DNA of 64,000 nt from DASQFQ01 sp963811595. GTDB taxonomy: Bacteria > Actinomycetota > Thermoleophilia > Solirubrobacterales > Solirubrobacteraceae. Under the pieces are notes generated by a model. That model saw only the letters and a program-made list of their open reading frames with translations. It did no database searches and was not told the DNA's origin. Shown here one piece after another: positions 51,730 to 59,871 of the stretch; the stretch's first letter is position 1, and every line of letters starts with the position of its first letter. The stretch spans positions 1 through 64,000 of the forward strand of contig CAWERW010000016.1 in NCBI GenBank assembly GCA_963811595.1, read 5' to 3'. The translations under genes and the position numbers were made by a program.

Positions 51730-53406
51730 CTAGGCCGTGGCGCGCGGGAGCGTGCGCTTCTCGCCGCCGACCTCGAGCACGGTTCTGCCGGCGACCGTGT
51801 CGGTGTTGGCCGCCAGCCAGCGATTGCTCGCCGTGAGGCTCTGGATCACGACGTTCTCGTCGGCGCCGCCGTCGAGCGTGTCGGTCCCGGGGCCGCCGAG
51901 CAGCACGTCGTCGCCGGCGCCGCCGAGCAGGGTGTCGTTGCCGTCACCGCCCAGCAGGATGTCGTTGCCGTCGCCGCCGCTCTCGGTGAGGAGCGCCGAG
52001 GTCGCGGCCAGCCCGGTGGCGTCGACGACGTCGTCGCCGGCGAGCGCGTTGACCGTGAGGCGGTCGCTGCCGGCGATGGCGCCCGACAGCGAGACGCGGG
52101 CGGCGAGCCCGCTGACCTGCGCGTTCGACGAGCTGCCTTCGACGGTCACCACGTCGTCGCCGTTCGTGGCGTTGACGATCACGTTGTCGGCCGCGGCATC
52201 GCTCCCGCCGCCGGGGGCGGCGAGGTCGGACGCCACGTCGGTGACGTCGGTCCCCGACAGGTCGTTGACCGTGACGGTGTCGACGCCGGCGAGCGCCTTC
52301 GCGGCGATCGTCTCGACGTCGTCGAGGTCCATCACGATGTTGGCCACGTTGCGGGTGAACCGGACGCGCCCGCCGTTGGCGGAGGCCTCCATGATCTCGT
52401 TGGCGGCCGAGCCGTTGAACGCCAGCCGGTCGCTGCCGTCCTGGCCTTCGACGATGTCGCTGCCGTCGCCCGGATCCCACTGGAACGTGTCGTCGCCGGC
52501 GCCGAGGAAGGCGACGTCGTTGCCCTGCTGGCCGTCGGCGAAGTCGTTGCCGTCGCCGCCGAGCAGGATGTCGACGCCGTTGCTGCCGAGGAGCGAGTCG
52601 CTGCCCGCGCCGCCGTCGACGGTGAGCTTGATCAGCGCGGCCAGGTTGCCGGTCGCCGAGAAGCTGTCGTCGCCGCCGTTGGCGTTGAGGACGAGGTTCT
52701 CCGACGTGCCGATGTCGATCGCGAACGGCGCCGGGTTGAGGCGGTCGAACCGCACCCGGGTGCCGTTGGCCGTGGCGGTGAACTGCTCGAGTCCGTTGCC
52801 GCCGTTGACCTCCACGGTGTCCGTGCCTGCGCCGCCCTCGTTGAGGTCGGTGTCGTCGCCGGGGTTCCAGATCATGCGGTCGTTGCCCGCCTGCCCGAAC
52901 GACTGATCGTCGGCGTCGCCGCCGGTGATCGTGTCGTTGTCGCTGCCGCCGAACAGGAGGTCGAAGCCGCCCTGGCCGCGCAGCGTGTCGTTGCCGGCCT
53001 CGCCGAAGACCTGGTCGCCACCGGCGCCGCCGGTGAGCACGTCGTTGCCGGCGCCGCCGAACAGGTGGGCCGCCGGCAGGGCGCCGTTGGCCTGGTTCAG
53101 CGCGAGCGTGTCCTTCCCGCCGAGGCCGAAGACCTTGATGACGGCCGTGTTGGCGACCGTCGGCGGACCGCCGGCGACGCTCACCGCGCCGCCGTTGACC
53201 AGGATCTGGCCCGCGGCGTTGCGGCTGACCGAGATGCTGTTGTCGAGGCTGTCGCCGAACACGGTGAGCGTGCCGTTGCTGAACGACGAGGTGACGGCCG
53301 CGCTCGCGGGCGCGGTCGTAGCGATGAGGAGGCCGGCAGCGAGCGCGCTGCCGGCCAGGAGCCGGCGCGCAGCGCGTCGCCGGCCGTGGGAACGGCCTTG
53401 TTCCAT
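51730..53406 (-). CDS. RTX-like calcium-binding secreted protein
   Basis: A 558-aa secreted protein. A basic-hydrophobic-Ala signal is at residues 10-37 (RAARRLLAGSALAAGLL... APASA). Repeats of the GGxGxDxLxG type run at ~116-185, ~285-325 and ~475-515 (GGAGNDVLTGGAGGDQVFGEAGNDTLRG; GGDGNDTLLGGAGDDVLLGG), forming a parallel beta-roll that binds Ca2+. There is no adhesion or lipase domain, so the role is unknown; surface or matrix protein is possible. A type I secretion system is not in the window, and the N-terminal signal fits Sec export. Confidence 0.88.
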   Translation of the reverse strand: MEQGRSHGRRRAARRLLAGSALAAGLLIATTAPASAAVTSSFSNGTLTVFGDSLDNSISVSRNAAGQILVNGGAVSVAGGPPTVANTAVIKVFGLGGKDTLALNQANGALPAAHLFGGAGNDVLTGGAGGDQVFGEAGNDTLRGQGGFDLLFGGSDNDTITGGDADDQSFGQAGNDRMIWNPGDDTDLNEGGAGTDTVEVNGGNGLEQFTATANGTRVRFDRLNPAPFAIDIGTSENLVLNANGGDDSFSATGNLAALIKLTVDGGAGSDSLLGSNGVDILLGGDGNDFADGQQGNDVAFLGAGDDTFQWDPGDGSDIVEGQDGSDRLAFNGSAANEIMEASANGGRVRFTRNVANIVMDLDDVETIAAKALAGVDTVTVNDLSGTDVTDVASDLAAPGGGSDAAADNVIVNATNGDDVVTVEGSSSNAQVSGLAARVSLSGAIAGSDRLTVNALAGDDVVDATGLAATSALLTESGGDGNDILLGGDGNDTLLGGAGDDVLLGGPGTDTLDGGADENVVIQSLTASNRWLAANTDTVAGRTVLEVGGEKRTLPRATA

Positions 53407-53476
53407 GGTTGACTCCTTGCGATTTCAGCTTGCGGGGGAGGGGCGCCTTGCTGACTGGAACGCCTCCGCGAGCGAT

Positions 53477-54448
53477 CTATTCCGCTGCGTCTTGCTTGTG
53501 CCGGCGCTCGCGCACCTGTGCGCGCAAGGTGTCCCAGCGCGACCGCGCGTGGCCGGTCACCTCGTCCCACTGGCGCCGGACCTCGTTGTCGGCGGGCCGC
53601 TCGCCGCGCCGGATGCGGTCGAGCTCGTCGTGGATCTCGCGCCCCGCCGCCGCCGACCCGACGGTGACGACCATGACGCAGAAGAGCGCCGAGATCATCG
53701 CGAAGACCGCCCCGATCACGCCGTAGCGGGTGGCGTAGGTGCTGAAGAGATGCGGCACGTAGACCGTCGCGCCGACCGAGTAGATGGCGAGCAGCGATGC
53801 TCCGAGCAGGCCGAACGGGACGAGGTCCCGGCGCGCGATCCGCTTGGCGCTCAGCACCCAGCCACTCCAGATCAGGAACCCCACCGCCAGCGGCGCGGCC
53901 AGGATCGTCGCGAGGAGCTCGAGGCGGCCCTGCCCGAGGGTGGCGTGGATGAGGCCGGTGAGGCCGACGTAGAGCGTGAGCCCGACGATCCACAGCAGGC
54001 CGTTGAACGTGTTGCGCACGCTCAGCGGCGCGAGCTCCCAGCTCTGCTCGAACAGCCGTTGCACGGCGCGGGTGAAGCTGAGGACGGCGACCAGCAGGAA
54101 CAGCGCGCCGAGGACGCCGATGCTGGTGCTCGCGCCGGTGGGCGGCGCGAAGATGTCGTACACCGCCTCCGCTCCGCCGCCGGTCAGGTCGTAGCGGTCG
54201 ATGATCCGGTCGGCGGTGTCCTTCCCGCCGAGCTGGGTCCTGACCGAGCTGAAGAGGAGCGACAGCGGGATCGTGGCGGTCAGCGCCGCGGAGGCCAGGG
54301 CGACCGAGCGGTCGAAGCCCGCGATCTTCTGGAACCGGTTGATGACGCGCAGCACGAACTCCGGCCGCAGCCAGAACGTGAGCGTGCGCAGGACGCGCTC
54401 GCGATTCGCCGCGACGTCGTGGGGTTCATTGACCGCGATGGTCGGCAA
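53477..54448 (-). CDS. YihY/BrkB family inner-membrane protein
   Basis: A 323-aa protein with five or six membrane segments (ASAALTATIPLSLLFSSV, GALFLLVAVLSFTRAVQRLFEQSW, LLWIVGLTLYVGLTGLIH, LLGASLLAIYSVGATVYVPHLF) and a charged cytoplasmic C-terminus (RRQWDEVTGHARSRWD). SFTRAVQRLFEQSWEL is a family hallmark. The name ribonuclease BN is historical and not supported here; the function is unknown. It has a 28-bp gap from the phosphatase gene stop upstream. Confidence 0.82.
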   Translation of the reverse strand: MPTIAVNEPHDVAANRERVLRTLTFWLRPEFVLRVINRFQKIAGFDRSVALASAALTATIPLSLLFSSVRTQLGGKDTADRIIDRYDLTGGGAEAVYDIFAPPTGASTSIGVLGALFLLVAVLSFTRAVQRLFEQSWELAPLSVRNTFNGLLWIVGLTLYVGLTGLIHATLGQGRLELLATILAAPLAVGFLIWSGWVLSAKRIARRDLVPFGLLGASLLAIYSVGATVYVPHLFSTYATRYGVIGAVFAMISALFCVMVVTVGSAAAGREIHDELDRIRRGERPADNEVRRQWDEVTGHARSRWDTLRAQVRERRHKQDAAE

Positions 54449-54475
54449 CCGTAGACCGGCCGGCGGCCATCCGCC

Positions 54476-55615
54476 TCACCCGGGCAGGATGAACCGCGCC
54501 GCGAGCAGGCAGACGTCGTCGACGTGCTCGGGATCGCGGAGCTCGCGCACGAGCGTGGCGAGGAGCCCGGCCAGGCCGGCGTCGCGGTGGGCCGCCGTGG
54601 CGGCCAGCAGCCGGTCCATCCCGGCGTCGAGCGACTCCCGGCGCCGCTCGATCAGGCCGTCGGTGTAGAGCAGCACGGTGCTGCCCGGCGCGAGCGTCAG
54701 CTCGGCCTCGGGGCGCGGCTCCTGCGTCCCGTCGCCGATGTCCAGCGGCGGCGAGCGCCCCTCCCACGGGAACGCGGGCTCGCCCTCGGGCGGCAGGATC
54801 ACGGGCGGCGGATGCCCCGCGCACGCGTAGCGGAGGCGACCGGTCTCCAGGCCCAGCTCGGCGCAGATCAGCGTCGTCATGCGGCCCACGGCATGCCGGT
54901 GCGCGTAGGCGTCGAGCGCGCCGATCAGGCGCCCCGGGCTCAACCCCGTCGAGGCGAGCGCGCGCACCGCGCTGCGCAGCTGGCCCATCGTCGCGGCCGC
55001 GCCGATCCCGCGGCCGACGACGTCGCCGATGACGAGGCCGATCGTCGCGCCCTCGTCGAGCCAGAACGCGTCGTACCAGTCACCGCCGACCTCGAGGCCC
55101 GCCTCGGCGGGGTGGTAGGCGACCTCGAGCTCGAGCCCGGGGGCGTTCGGGAGCTCGCCCGCCAGCAGGCTGCGGCTCAGCTGCCGGGCGGTGTCCTGCT
55201 CCCGGCGCCGGGCGCGCAGCAGCTCGTGCTCGTAGCGGCGCCGGTCGGTCGCGTCGAACACGGTGGTGCGCACGAGCTGCGGCCGGCCCTCGTCATCGCT
55301 GTGCAGCACCGAGTTGATCAGCGCCGGCAGCCGCGTGCCGTCCGCGCGCACGATCTCGACCGCGATCTCGCGCACCGCGCCCTGCATGCGCAGCAGCGGG
55401 GCGTAGTGCGTCTCGTGGTAGATCCGGCCGCCCGGCGACAGCAGCTCCTGGAAGCGCCGCGCGTGCAGCAGGTCCTCGCGGCGCAGCCCCGTCAGCGCCT
55501 CGAACGTTTTGTTGACGCGCACGATCGTGCCGTCCGGCAGCGTCGTGAGATAGCCGCAGGGCGCGTTCTCGAACAGCTCCTCGGCCGACTCCGCGCCGAG
55601 CTCCTCGCCGGTCAC
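54476..55615 (-). CDS. rsbP: PAS-SpoIIE phosphatase, RsbP-like
   Basis: A 379-aa PP2C-type serine phosphatase with an N-terminal PAS domain (residues ~12-125, ENAPCGYLTTLPDGTIVRVNKTFEALTG) and a C-terminal SpoIIE domain (~155-378) with VGGDWYDAFWLDEG, VIGDVVGRGIGAAATMGQLRSAVR, YACAGHPPPV and LLYTDGLIERR. In Bacillus, RsbP dephosphorylates RsbV on energy stress and needs RsbQ. The GTG overlaps the stop of the RsbQ-like hydrolase gene by 4 bp. The sigma/STAS operon at 15-17 kb is a possible target. Confidence 0.88.
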   Translation of the reverse strand: MTGEELGAESAEELFENAPCGYLTTLPDGTIVRVNKTFEALTGLRREDLLHARRFQELLSPGGRIYHETHYAPLLRMQGAVREIAVEIVRADGTRLPALINSVLHSDDEGRPQLVRTTVFDATDRRRYEHELLRARRREQDTARQLSRSLLAGELPNAPGLELEVAYHPAEAGLEVGGDWYDAFWLDEGATIGLVIGDVVGRGIGAAATMGQLRSAVRALASTGLSPGRLIGALDAYAHRHAVGRMTTLICAELGLETGRLRYACAGHPPPVILPPEGEPAFPWEGRSPPLDIGDGTQEPRPEAELTLAPGSTVLLYTDGLIERRRESLDAGMDRLLAATAAHRDAGLAGLLATLVRELRDPEHVDDVCLLAARFILPG

Positions 55616-56406
55616 GCGGCGAGGAAGGCCTTGATCGCCGCGATCGTCTCCTCCGGGGCGCTGAGGTTCGGGCAGTGCCCGGTGGCCGCGAGCCGCACGA
55701 GCCGGCTGTCGGGCAGCTGCCGGTCGACGTACTCCCCCACCACGTCGGGCGCGATCGCGTCGTCGGCGCACTGCAGCACGAGGCTCGGCGTGCGCACGCC
55801 CGCCAGGTCGTCGCGGTTGTCGGAGAGGAACGTCACGCGCGCGAAGTGACGCGCGATCTCCGGGTCCGCGCGGCAGAAGCTGTTGGTCAGCTCCTCGCCG
55901 AGCTCGGGCCGTTCCTCGTTGCCCATGATCACCGGCGCCATCGCGTTCGACCAGCCGAGGTAGTTGCTGTCCATCGACTCGAGCAGCCCCTCGATGTCGT
56001 CACGGCTGAAGCCGCCGGTGTAGTCCGTGTCGTCGATGTAGCGCGGCGACGGACCGACGAGGATCAGCCGCCCGAACCGCTCGGGCTCGGCCGCGGCCGC
56101 CAGCACGCCGATCATCGCGCTGACCGAGTGGCCGACGAAGACGACGTCGGTCAGGTCGAGCTCGCGGCAGATCTCGAGCACGTCCTCCGCGTAGCCGCGC
56201 AGGGTCGAGTAGCGGTCGCGATCGTAGGCCGACGCATCCGACCCGCCGGCCCCGACGTGGTCGAAGAGCACGATCCGGTGCTCGTCGGCGAAGGCCGGCC
56301 ACACGAATCGCCACATGTTCTGGTCGCAGCCGAAGCCGTGCGCGAGCACCATCGGCCGCCCGTCCGGGCGGCCCTGCACAACGACGTTGTTACGTTCGAG
56401 AACCAT
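55612..56406 (-). CDS. rsbQ: RsbQ-like alpha/beta hydrolase
   Basis: A 264-aa alpha/beta hydrolase. The nucleophile is S94 in VGHSVSAMIG, a motif shared with Bacillus RsbQ and plant KAI2/D14 receptors. The acid is D215 or D216 (CADDAIAP) and the base is H244 (ATGHCPNL). FGCDQNMWRFVWPAF near the N-terminus is also typical. Coupled to the PAS phosphatase by a 4-bp overlap, it would bind or hydrolyse a small hydrophobic ligand and activate the phosphatase. The ligand is unknown. Confidence 0.9.
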   Translation of the reverse strand: MVLERNNVVVQGRPDGRPMVLAHGFGCDQNMWRFVWPAFADEHRIVLFDHVGAGGSDASAYDRDRYSTLRGYAEDVLEICRELDLTDVVFVGHSVSAMIGVLAAAAEPERFGRLILVGPSPRYIDDTDYTGGFSRDDIEGLLESMDSNYLGWSNAMAPVIMGNEERPELGEELTNSFCRADPEIARHFARVTFLSDNRDDLAGVRTPSLVLQCADDAIAPDVVGEYVDRQLPDSRLVRLAATGHCPNLSAPEETIAAIKAFLAA

Positions 56407-56440
56407 CGCCCGAGCATAGCCTCGGGGCGCGCAGGTTCCC

Positions 56441-56881
56441 CAGCTTCATCGCCGAGCTGCCGCTGACCCGCGACGCGCTGGAGTACGCCGCCGAGCGCCA
56501 CGGCGACCAGCGCCGCGACTCCGACCACGCGGCGTTCATCCTGCACCCGCTCGAGGTCGCGCGGCTCGTCTCCGCCCTGACCGAGCCGGAGGACGACAGC
56601 TCCTACGGCGAGCGCAAGCAGCGCCTGCGCGAGAGCGTCTCGCACGCCGGGCCAGAGGCCGCCGCCGTCTACGCCGCCGACAAGGTGTGCAAGGCGCGCG
56701 AGCTGCGCCTCACGCTGGCGCGCGACTGGAGCGTCGCCGCGCAGCCGGCGACCGCCGCCAGCTCGACCACTACTGGGCGAGCCTGGAGCTGCTCGAGGCG
56801 CTGCTGCCGGCAAACGAGCTCGTCGCGCAGCTGCGCTTCGAGCTCGAGACGCTCGCGTTGCTGCCGCCCGAAGCGGACTAG
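56441..56881 (+). pseudogene. HD-domain (RelA/SpoT-like) hydrolase remnant
   Basis: The segment reads LTRDALEYAAERHGDQRRDSDHAAFILHPLEVARLV. It then jumps directly to SALTEPEDDSSYGERKQRLRESVSHAG, AAAVYAADKVCKARELRL, skipping about 30 residues that would include the HD motif. Near 56740-56770 the frame changes, after which DRRQLDHYWASLELLEALL and a terminal LRFELETLALLP follow to a stop at 56881. No start codon is available upstream in frame. It is a probable pseudogene, or a badly called segment. Confidence 0.6.
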
Positions 56882-56894
56882 GTATCGTCGCCGC

Positions 56895-57278
56895 GTGGCC
56901 GACCTCGCACTGGGAGAGGCGGCGCGGGCGCTCGACGTCAGCGTCGACACGCTGCGGCGCTGGGATCGCGCCGGCAAGCTCGAGACCGTGCGCGACGCGC
57001 AGGGCCGCCGCCGCGTCCCCGCCTCCGAGATCGAGCGCCTCAGCTCGCGGCCGCGCCGCCACGAGACCAAGACCGGGCTCTCCGCCCGCAACCGCTTCCC
57101 CGGCGTCGTGCGCTCCGTCGAGGTCGACGGCGTGATGGCGCTGGTCGAGATCGAGGCGGGCCCGCACCGCATCACCGCGGCGATCACGCGCGACTCCGTG
57201 GAGGAGCTCGGGCTGGCCGAGGGCGTCGAGGTGACCGCCGCCGTCAAGGCGACGAGCGTGATGGTCAACCGCACATAA
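56895..57278 (+). CDS. MerR-type HTH regulator with TOBE (molybdate-binding) domain
   Basis: A 127-aa regulator: an N-terminal MerR/excisionase helix-turn-helix (LGEAARALDVSVDTLRRWDRAGKLETVRD) and a C-terminal TOBE/Mop-type domain (SARNRFPGVVRSVEVDGVMALVEIEAGPHRITAAITRDSVEELGL) that binds molybdate. The GTG at 56895 is 13 nt after the HD remnant. It is directly upstream of modABC and probably senses molybdate to control them. This is the actinobacterial counterpart of ModE. Confidence 0.85.
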   Translation: MADLALGEAARALDVSVDTLRRWDRAGKLETVRDAQGRRRVPASEIERLSSRPRRHETKTGLSARNRFPGVVRSVEVDGVMALVEIEAGPHRITAAITRDSVEELGLAEGVEVTAAVKATSVMVNRT

Positions 57279-57290
57279 GCAACGCCTATG
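57274..57290. promoter_or_regulatory. Imperfect dyad between the molybdate regulator and modA
   Basis: CATAAGCAACGCCTATG has CATA/TATG arms and is AT-richer than its surroundings. It overlaps the regulator stop and lies 34 nt before modA, fitting an operator for the MerR-TOBE protein. No formal consensus is claimed. Confidence 0.4.
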
Positions 57291-57323
57291 CAAAATCGAC
57301 CCTTCAGGCCGTAGACTGCACGC

Positions 57324-58076
57324 GTGCCCAGGCACGCCGCCCTCCTCGTCCTCGTCGCCGCCGCGCTCGCCGCCGGGTGTGGCGGGGACGACGCCGAGCC
57401 GCAGGCGCCGGCCGCGCCGCGTGTCTACGCCGCCGCCTCGCTGCGCGACGCGTTCCCGCAGATCGACCGCCGCCCGGCGTACAACTTCGCGGGCTCCAAC
57501 CAGCTCCAGATGCAGATCGAGCGCGGCGCGCCCGCCGACGTGTTCGCCTCCGCCAGCCCGACCGAGGCGCAGGCGCTCTTCCGGGCCGGCCGCTGCACGC
57601 GCCCGGTCACGTTCGCGACGAACGTGCTCGTGCTCCTCGTACCGAGCGCGAACCCCGGCCGGGTGCGCTCGGTCCACAGCCTGCGCTCCGGCCGCCGCCG
57701 GCTCGCGATCGGCGCGGCCGGCGTCCCGATCGGCGACTACACGCGCCGCGTGCTGGCGCGCCTCCGGCTGACGCCGATCTTGCGCACCAACACGGTCAGC
57801 AGCGAGCCGAACGTCTCGGGCATCGTGTCGAAGGTCGCGCTCGGCTCAGCCGACGCCGGCTTCGCCTACATCACGGACGGGCGCGCCGCCGACGACCGGG
57901 TGAGCGCGATCCCGCTGCCGAGCTGGGCGCAGCCGCCGGTGCGCTACCAGCTCTGCGCGGTCCGGCGCCCGGGGGCTGACACCGCGGGCGCGCTCGCGTT
58001 CATCCGCCGCGTTCGATCCTCGGGCGGCCGCGAGATCCTCCAGCGCGCGGGCTTCGGGCTGCCGCGGCGTGGCTAG
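57324..58076 (+). CDS. modA: Molybdate ABC transporter substrate-binding protein
   Basis: A 250-aa lipoprotein (ALAAGCGGDD lipobox around residue 19). It shows the ModA core AAASLRDAFPQID, YNFAGSNQLQMQIERGAPADVFASAS, and NTVSSEPNVSGIVSKVALGSADAGFAYITD, which form the oxyanion pocket. It captures molybdate or tungstate outside the cell. The GTG at 57324 gives the expected signal start. Its stop overlaps the modB GTG. Molybdenum taken up would supply the xanthine dehydrogenase cofactor. Confidence 0.92.
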   Translation: MPRHAALLVLVAAALAAGCGGDDAEPQAPAAPRVYAAASLRDAFPQIDRRPAYNFAGSNQLQMQIERGAPADVFASASPTEAQALFRAGRCTRPVTFATNVLVLLVPSANPGRVRSVHSLRSGRRRLAIGAAGVPIGDYTRRVLARLRLTPILRTNTVSSEPNVSGIVSKVALGSADAGFAYITDGRAADDRVSAIPLPSWAQPPVRYQLCAVRRPGADTAGALAFIRRVRSSGGREILQRAGFGLPRRG

Positions 58077-58905
58077 GCGAGCGGGCTTCACCGCCTTCCT
58101 CGCGCTGTGCCTGGGCGTCGCGCTGACGTTCCTCGCGCTGCCGCTGGTGGCGCTGTTCGCCGAGGTGCCGCTCCGGGACGTCCCGGACCTGCTGGGCGAT
58201 CCCGCGGTGCAGGAGGCGCTCGCGGTGACCGCGCGCACGAACGCCGTCGCGAACGTGCTCATCCTCGGCTTCGGCACGCCCGCGGCGTACTTCCTGGCCA
58301 CGCGCCGGTTCCGCGGGCGAGCGCTGCTGGTGACGCTCGTCGAGCTGCCGCTCGTGCTGCCACCGGCCGTCGCGGGCATCGGCCTGCTCGCCGCGTTCGG
58401 GGCCGGCGGCCTGTTCGGCGACGAGCTCGCCAACTCGGGGATCGTGCTGCCGTTCACGGAGTGGGCGGTCGTGCTGGCGGTCACGTTCGTCGCCTCGCCG
58501 TTCTACCTGCGGCAGGGGATCTCGGCGTTCGAGAGCGTCGACGCCACCTTCACCGACGCGGCGCGCACGCTCGGCGCGAGCCCCTCGCGCACGTTCCTGC
58601 GCGTGGCGCTGCCGCTGGCGGCGGGCGGGCTCGCGGCCGGCTGGGTGCTCGCCTTCGCCCGCGGGATCGGCGAGTTCGGCGCCACGATCGTGTTCGCGGG
58701 CAACGTGCGCGGCGAGACGCAGACGGTGACGCTCGCCATCTACGAGCAGCTCGAGTCGAACTTCGACATCGCGCTGGCGATCAGCGTCCTGCTCGTCGTG
58801 CTCAGCGCGACGATCCTGCTGTCGTACAAGCTGCTGTCCTCATGGCGCCGCTCGAGCTCGACATCTCCGTCTCCCTTCGCGCGTACGAGCTCGAGCTCGG
58901 CCTGA
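58069..58905 (+). CDS. modB: Molybdate ABC transporter permease
   Basis: A 278-aa permease with about six membrane segments (LALCLGVALTFLALPLVALF, LVELPLVLPPAVAGIGLLAAFG) and the coupling loop DAARTLGASPSRTFLRVALPLAAGGL. FARGIGEFGATIVFAGN is typical of ModB. It starts 8 bp inside the modA end and its last ~64 bp overlap modC, so the serine-rich C-terminus is read with modC coding in another frame. The complex moves molybdate into the cytoplasm. Confidence 0.92.
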   Translation: MARRAGFTAFLALCLGVALTFLALPLVALFAEVPLRDVPDLLGDPAVQEALAVTARTNAVANVLILGFGTPAAYFLATRRFRGRALLVTLVELPLVLPPAVAGIGLLAAFGAGGLFGDELANSGIVLPFTEWAVVLAVTFVASPFYLRQGISAFESVDATFTDAARTLGASPSRTFLRVALPLAAGGLAAGWVLAFARGIGEFGATIVFAGNVRGETQTVTLAIYEQLESNFDIALAISVLLVVLSATILLSYKLLSSWRRSSSTSPSPFARTSSSSA

Positions 58906-59864
58906 GCGCCGGGCGCGAGACGATCGCGCTCGTCGGCCCGTCGGGCGCGGGCAAGACGACCGTGCTGCGCGCCGTCGCCGGGCTGCGCCGCCCCGACCGA
59001 GGCCGGATCGCGTGCGACGGCGAGACCTGGTTCGACTCCGCCGCGGACGTCGACCTCCCGCCCGAGGCGCGCTCCGTCGGCCTCGTGTTCCAGGAGTACG
59101 CGCTCTTCCCCCACATGAGCGTGCGGGCGAACATCGCGTTCGGCGGGCGGCGCCGCGCCGACGACCTGCTGGAGCGCTTCCGCATCTCCCACCTCGCGGA
59201 CGAGCGGCCGCCCTCGATCTCGGGCGGCGAGCGCCAGCGGGTCGCGCTGGCGCGCGCGCTCGCGCGCGAGCCCTCCGTTCTGCTCCTCGACGAGCCGCTC
59301 GCCGCGCTCGACGCGCACACGCGCGAGCTGGTGCGAGCGGAGCTGCAGGACCTGCTCGCCGAGCTCCCGGTGCCCGCGCTGCTCGTCACCCACGACTTCC
59401 GCGACGCGAGCGCGCTCGCCGACCGCATCGGCGTGATCCTCGACGGCAGGCTGCGCCAGCTCGGCACGCCGCAGGAGCTGATCGCGCGGCCCGCGGACGC
59501 GTTCGTGGCGACCTTCACGGGAGGCAACCTGCTGAGCGGCGACGCGCGGCCGCTCCCGGACGGCGGCTCGGAGATCACGCTCGCGGACGGCGCGGTCGTG
59601 CGCTCCGACGAGACGGCCGAGGGGCGCGTCGGCGTCGCGCTCTACCCGTGGGAGGTGGGCGTGGCGCTCGAGCCGCCCGGCGACGGGCTCAACGCGATCG
59701 CCGGCAGCGTCCACGGGCTGGCGCCCGAAGGCGGGCGGATCCGCCTGCGGGTCGGCGACCTCGCCGCCGAGTGCTCGCCCGAGGAAGCCGAGCGGCTCGG
59801 ACTCGCCGACGGCACTCGCGCCTGCGCGACGTTCGCGACCGCCAGCGCGCGGCTCGTGCGCTAG
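58842..59864 (+). CDS. modC: Molybdate ABC transporter ATP-binding protein
   Basis: A 340-aa ATPase. Walker A is GPSGAGKTT (K38), the signature SISGGERQRVALARALA, Walker B LLLDEPLAALD, and the switch His VTHDFRDA. A C-terminal TOBE-like region (~255-340: NAIAGSVHGLAPEGGRIRLRVGD) may bind molybdate for feedback. ATG 58842 lies 64 bp inside modB. The complete modABC set is present with its regulator. Confidence 0.93.
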   Translation: MAPLELDISVSLRAYELELGLSAGRETIALVGPSGAGKTTVLRAVAGLRRPDRGRIACDGETWFDSAADVDLPPEARSVGLVFQEYALFPHMSVRANIAFGGRRRADDLLERFRISHLADERPPSISGGERQRVALARALAREPSVLLLDEPLAALDAHTRELVRAELQDLLAELPVPALLVTHDFRDASALADRIGVILDGRLRQLGTPQELIARPADAFVATFTGGNLLSGDARPLPDGGSEITLADGAVVRSDETAEGRVGVALYPWEVGVALEPPGDGLNAIAGSVHGLAPEGGRIRLRVGDLAAECSPEEAERLGLADGTRACATFATASARLVR

Positions 59865-59871
59865 TGGCCCA

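Noticed and set aside
51592..53412. Long plus-strand open frame antisense to the RTX protein
   Set aside because: Val/Ala/Gly-rich shadow of the repetitive beta-roll gene with no recognisable fold.
53477..54448. Ribonuclease BN activity for the YihY-like protein
   Set aside because: The name derives from an old misassignment. The protein is an inner-membrane protein without nuclease motifs.
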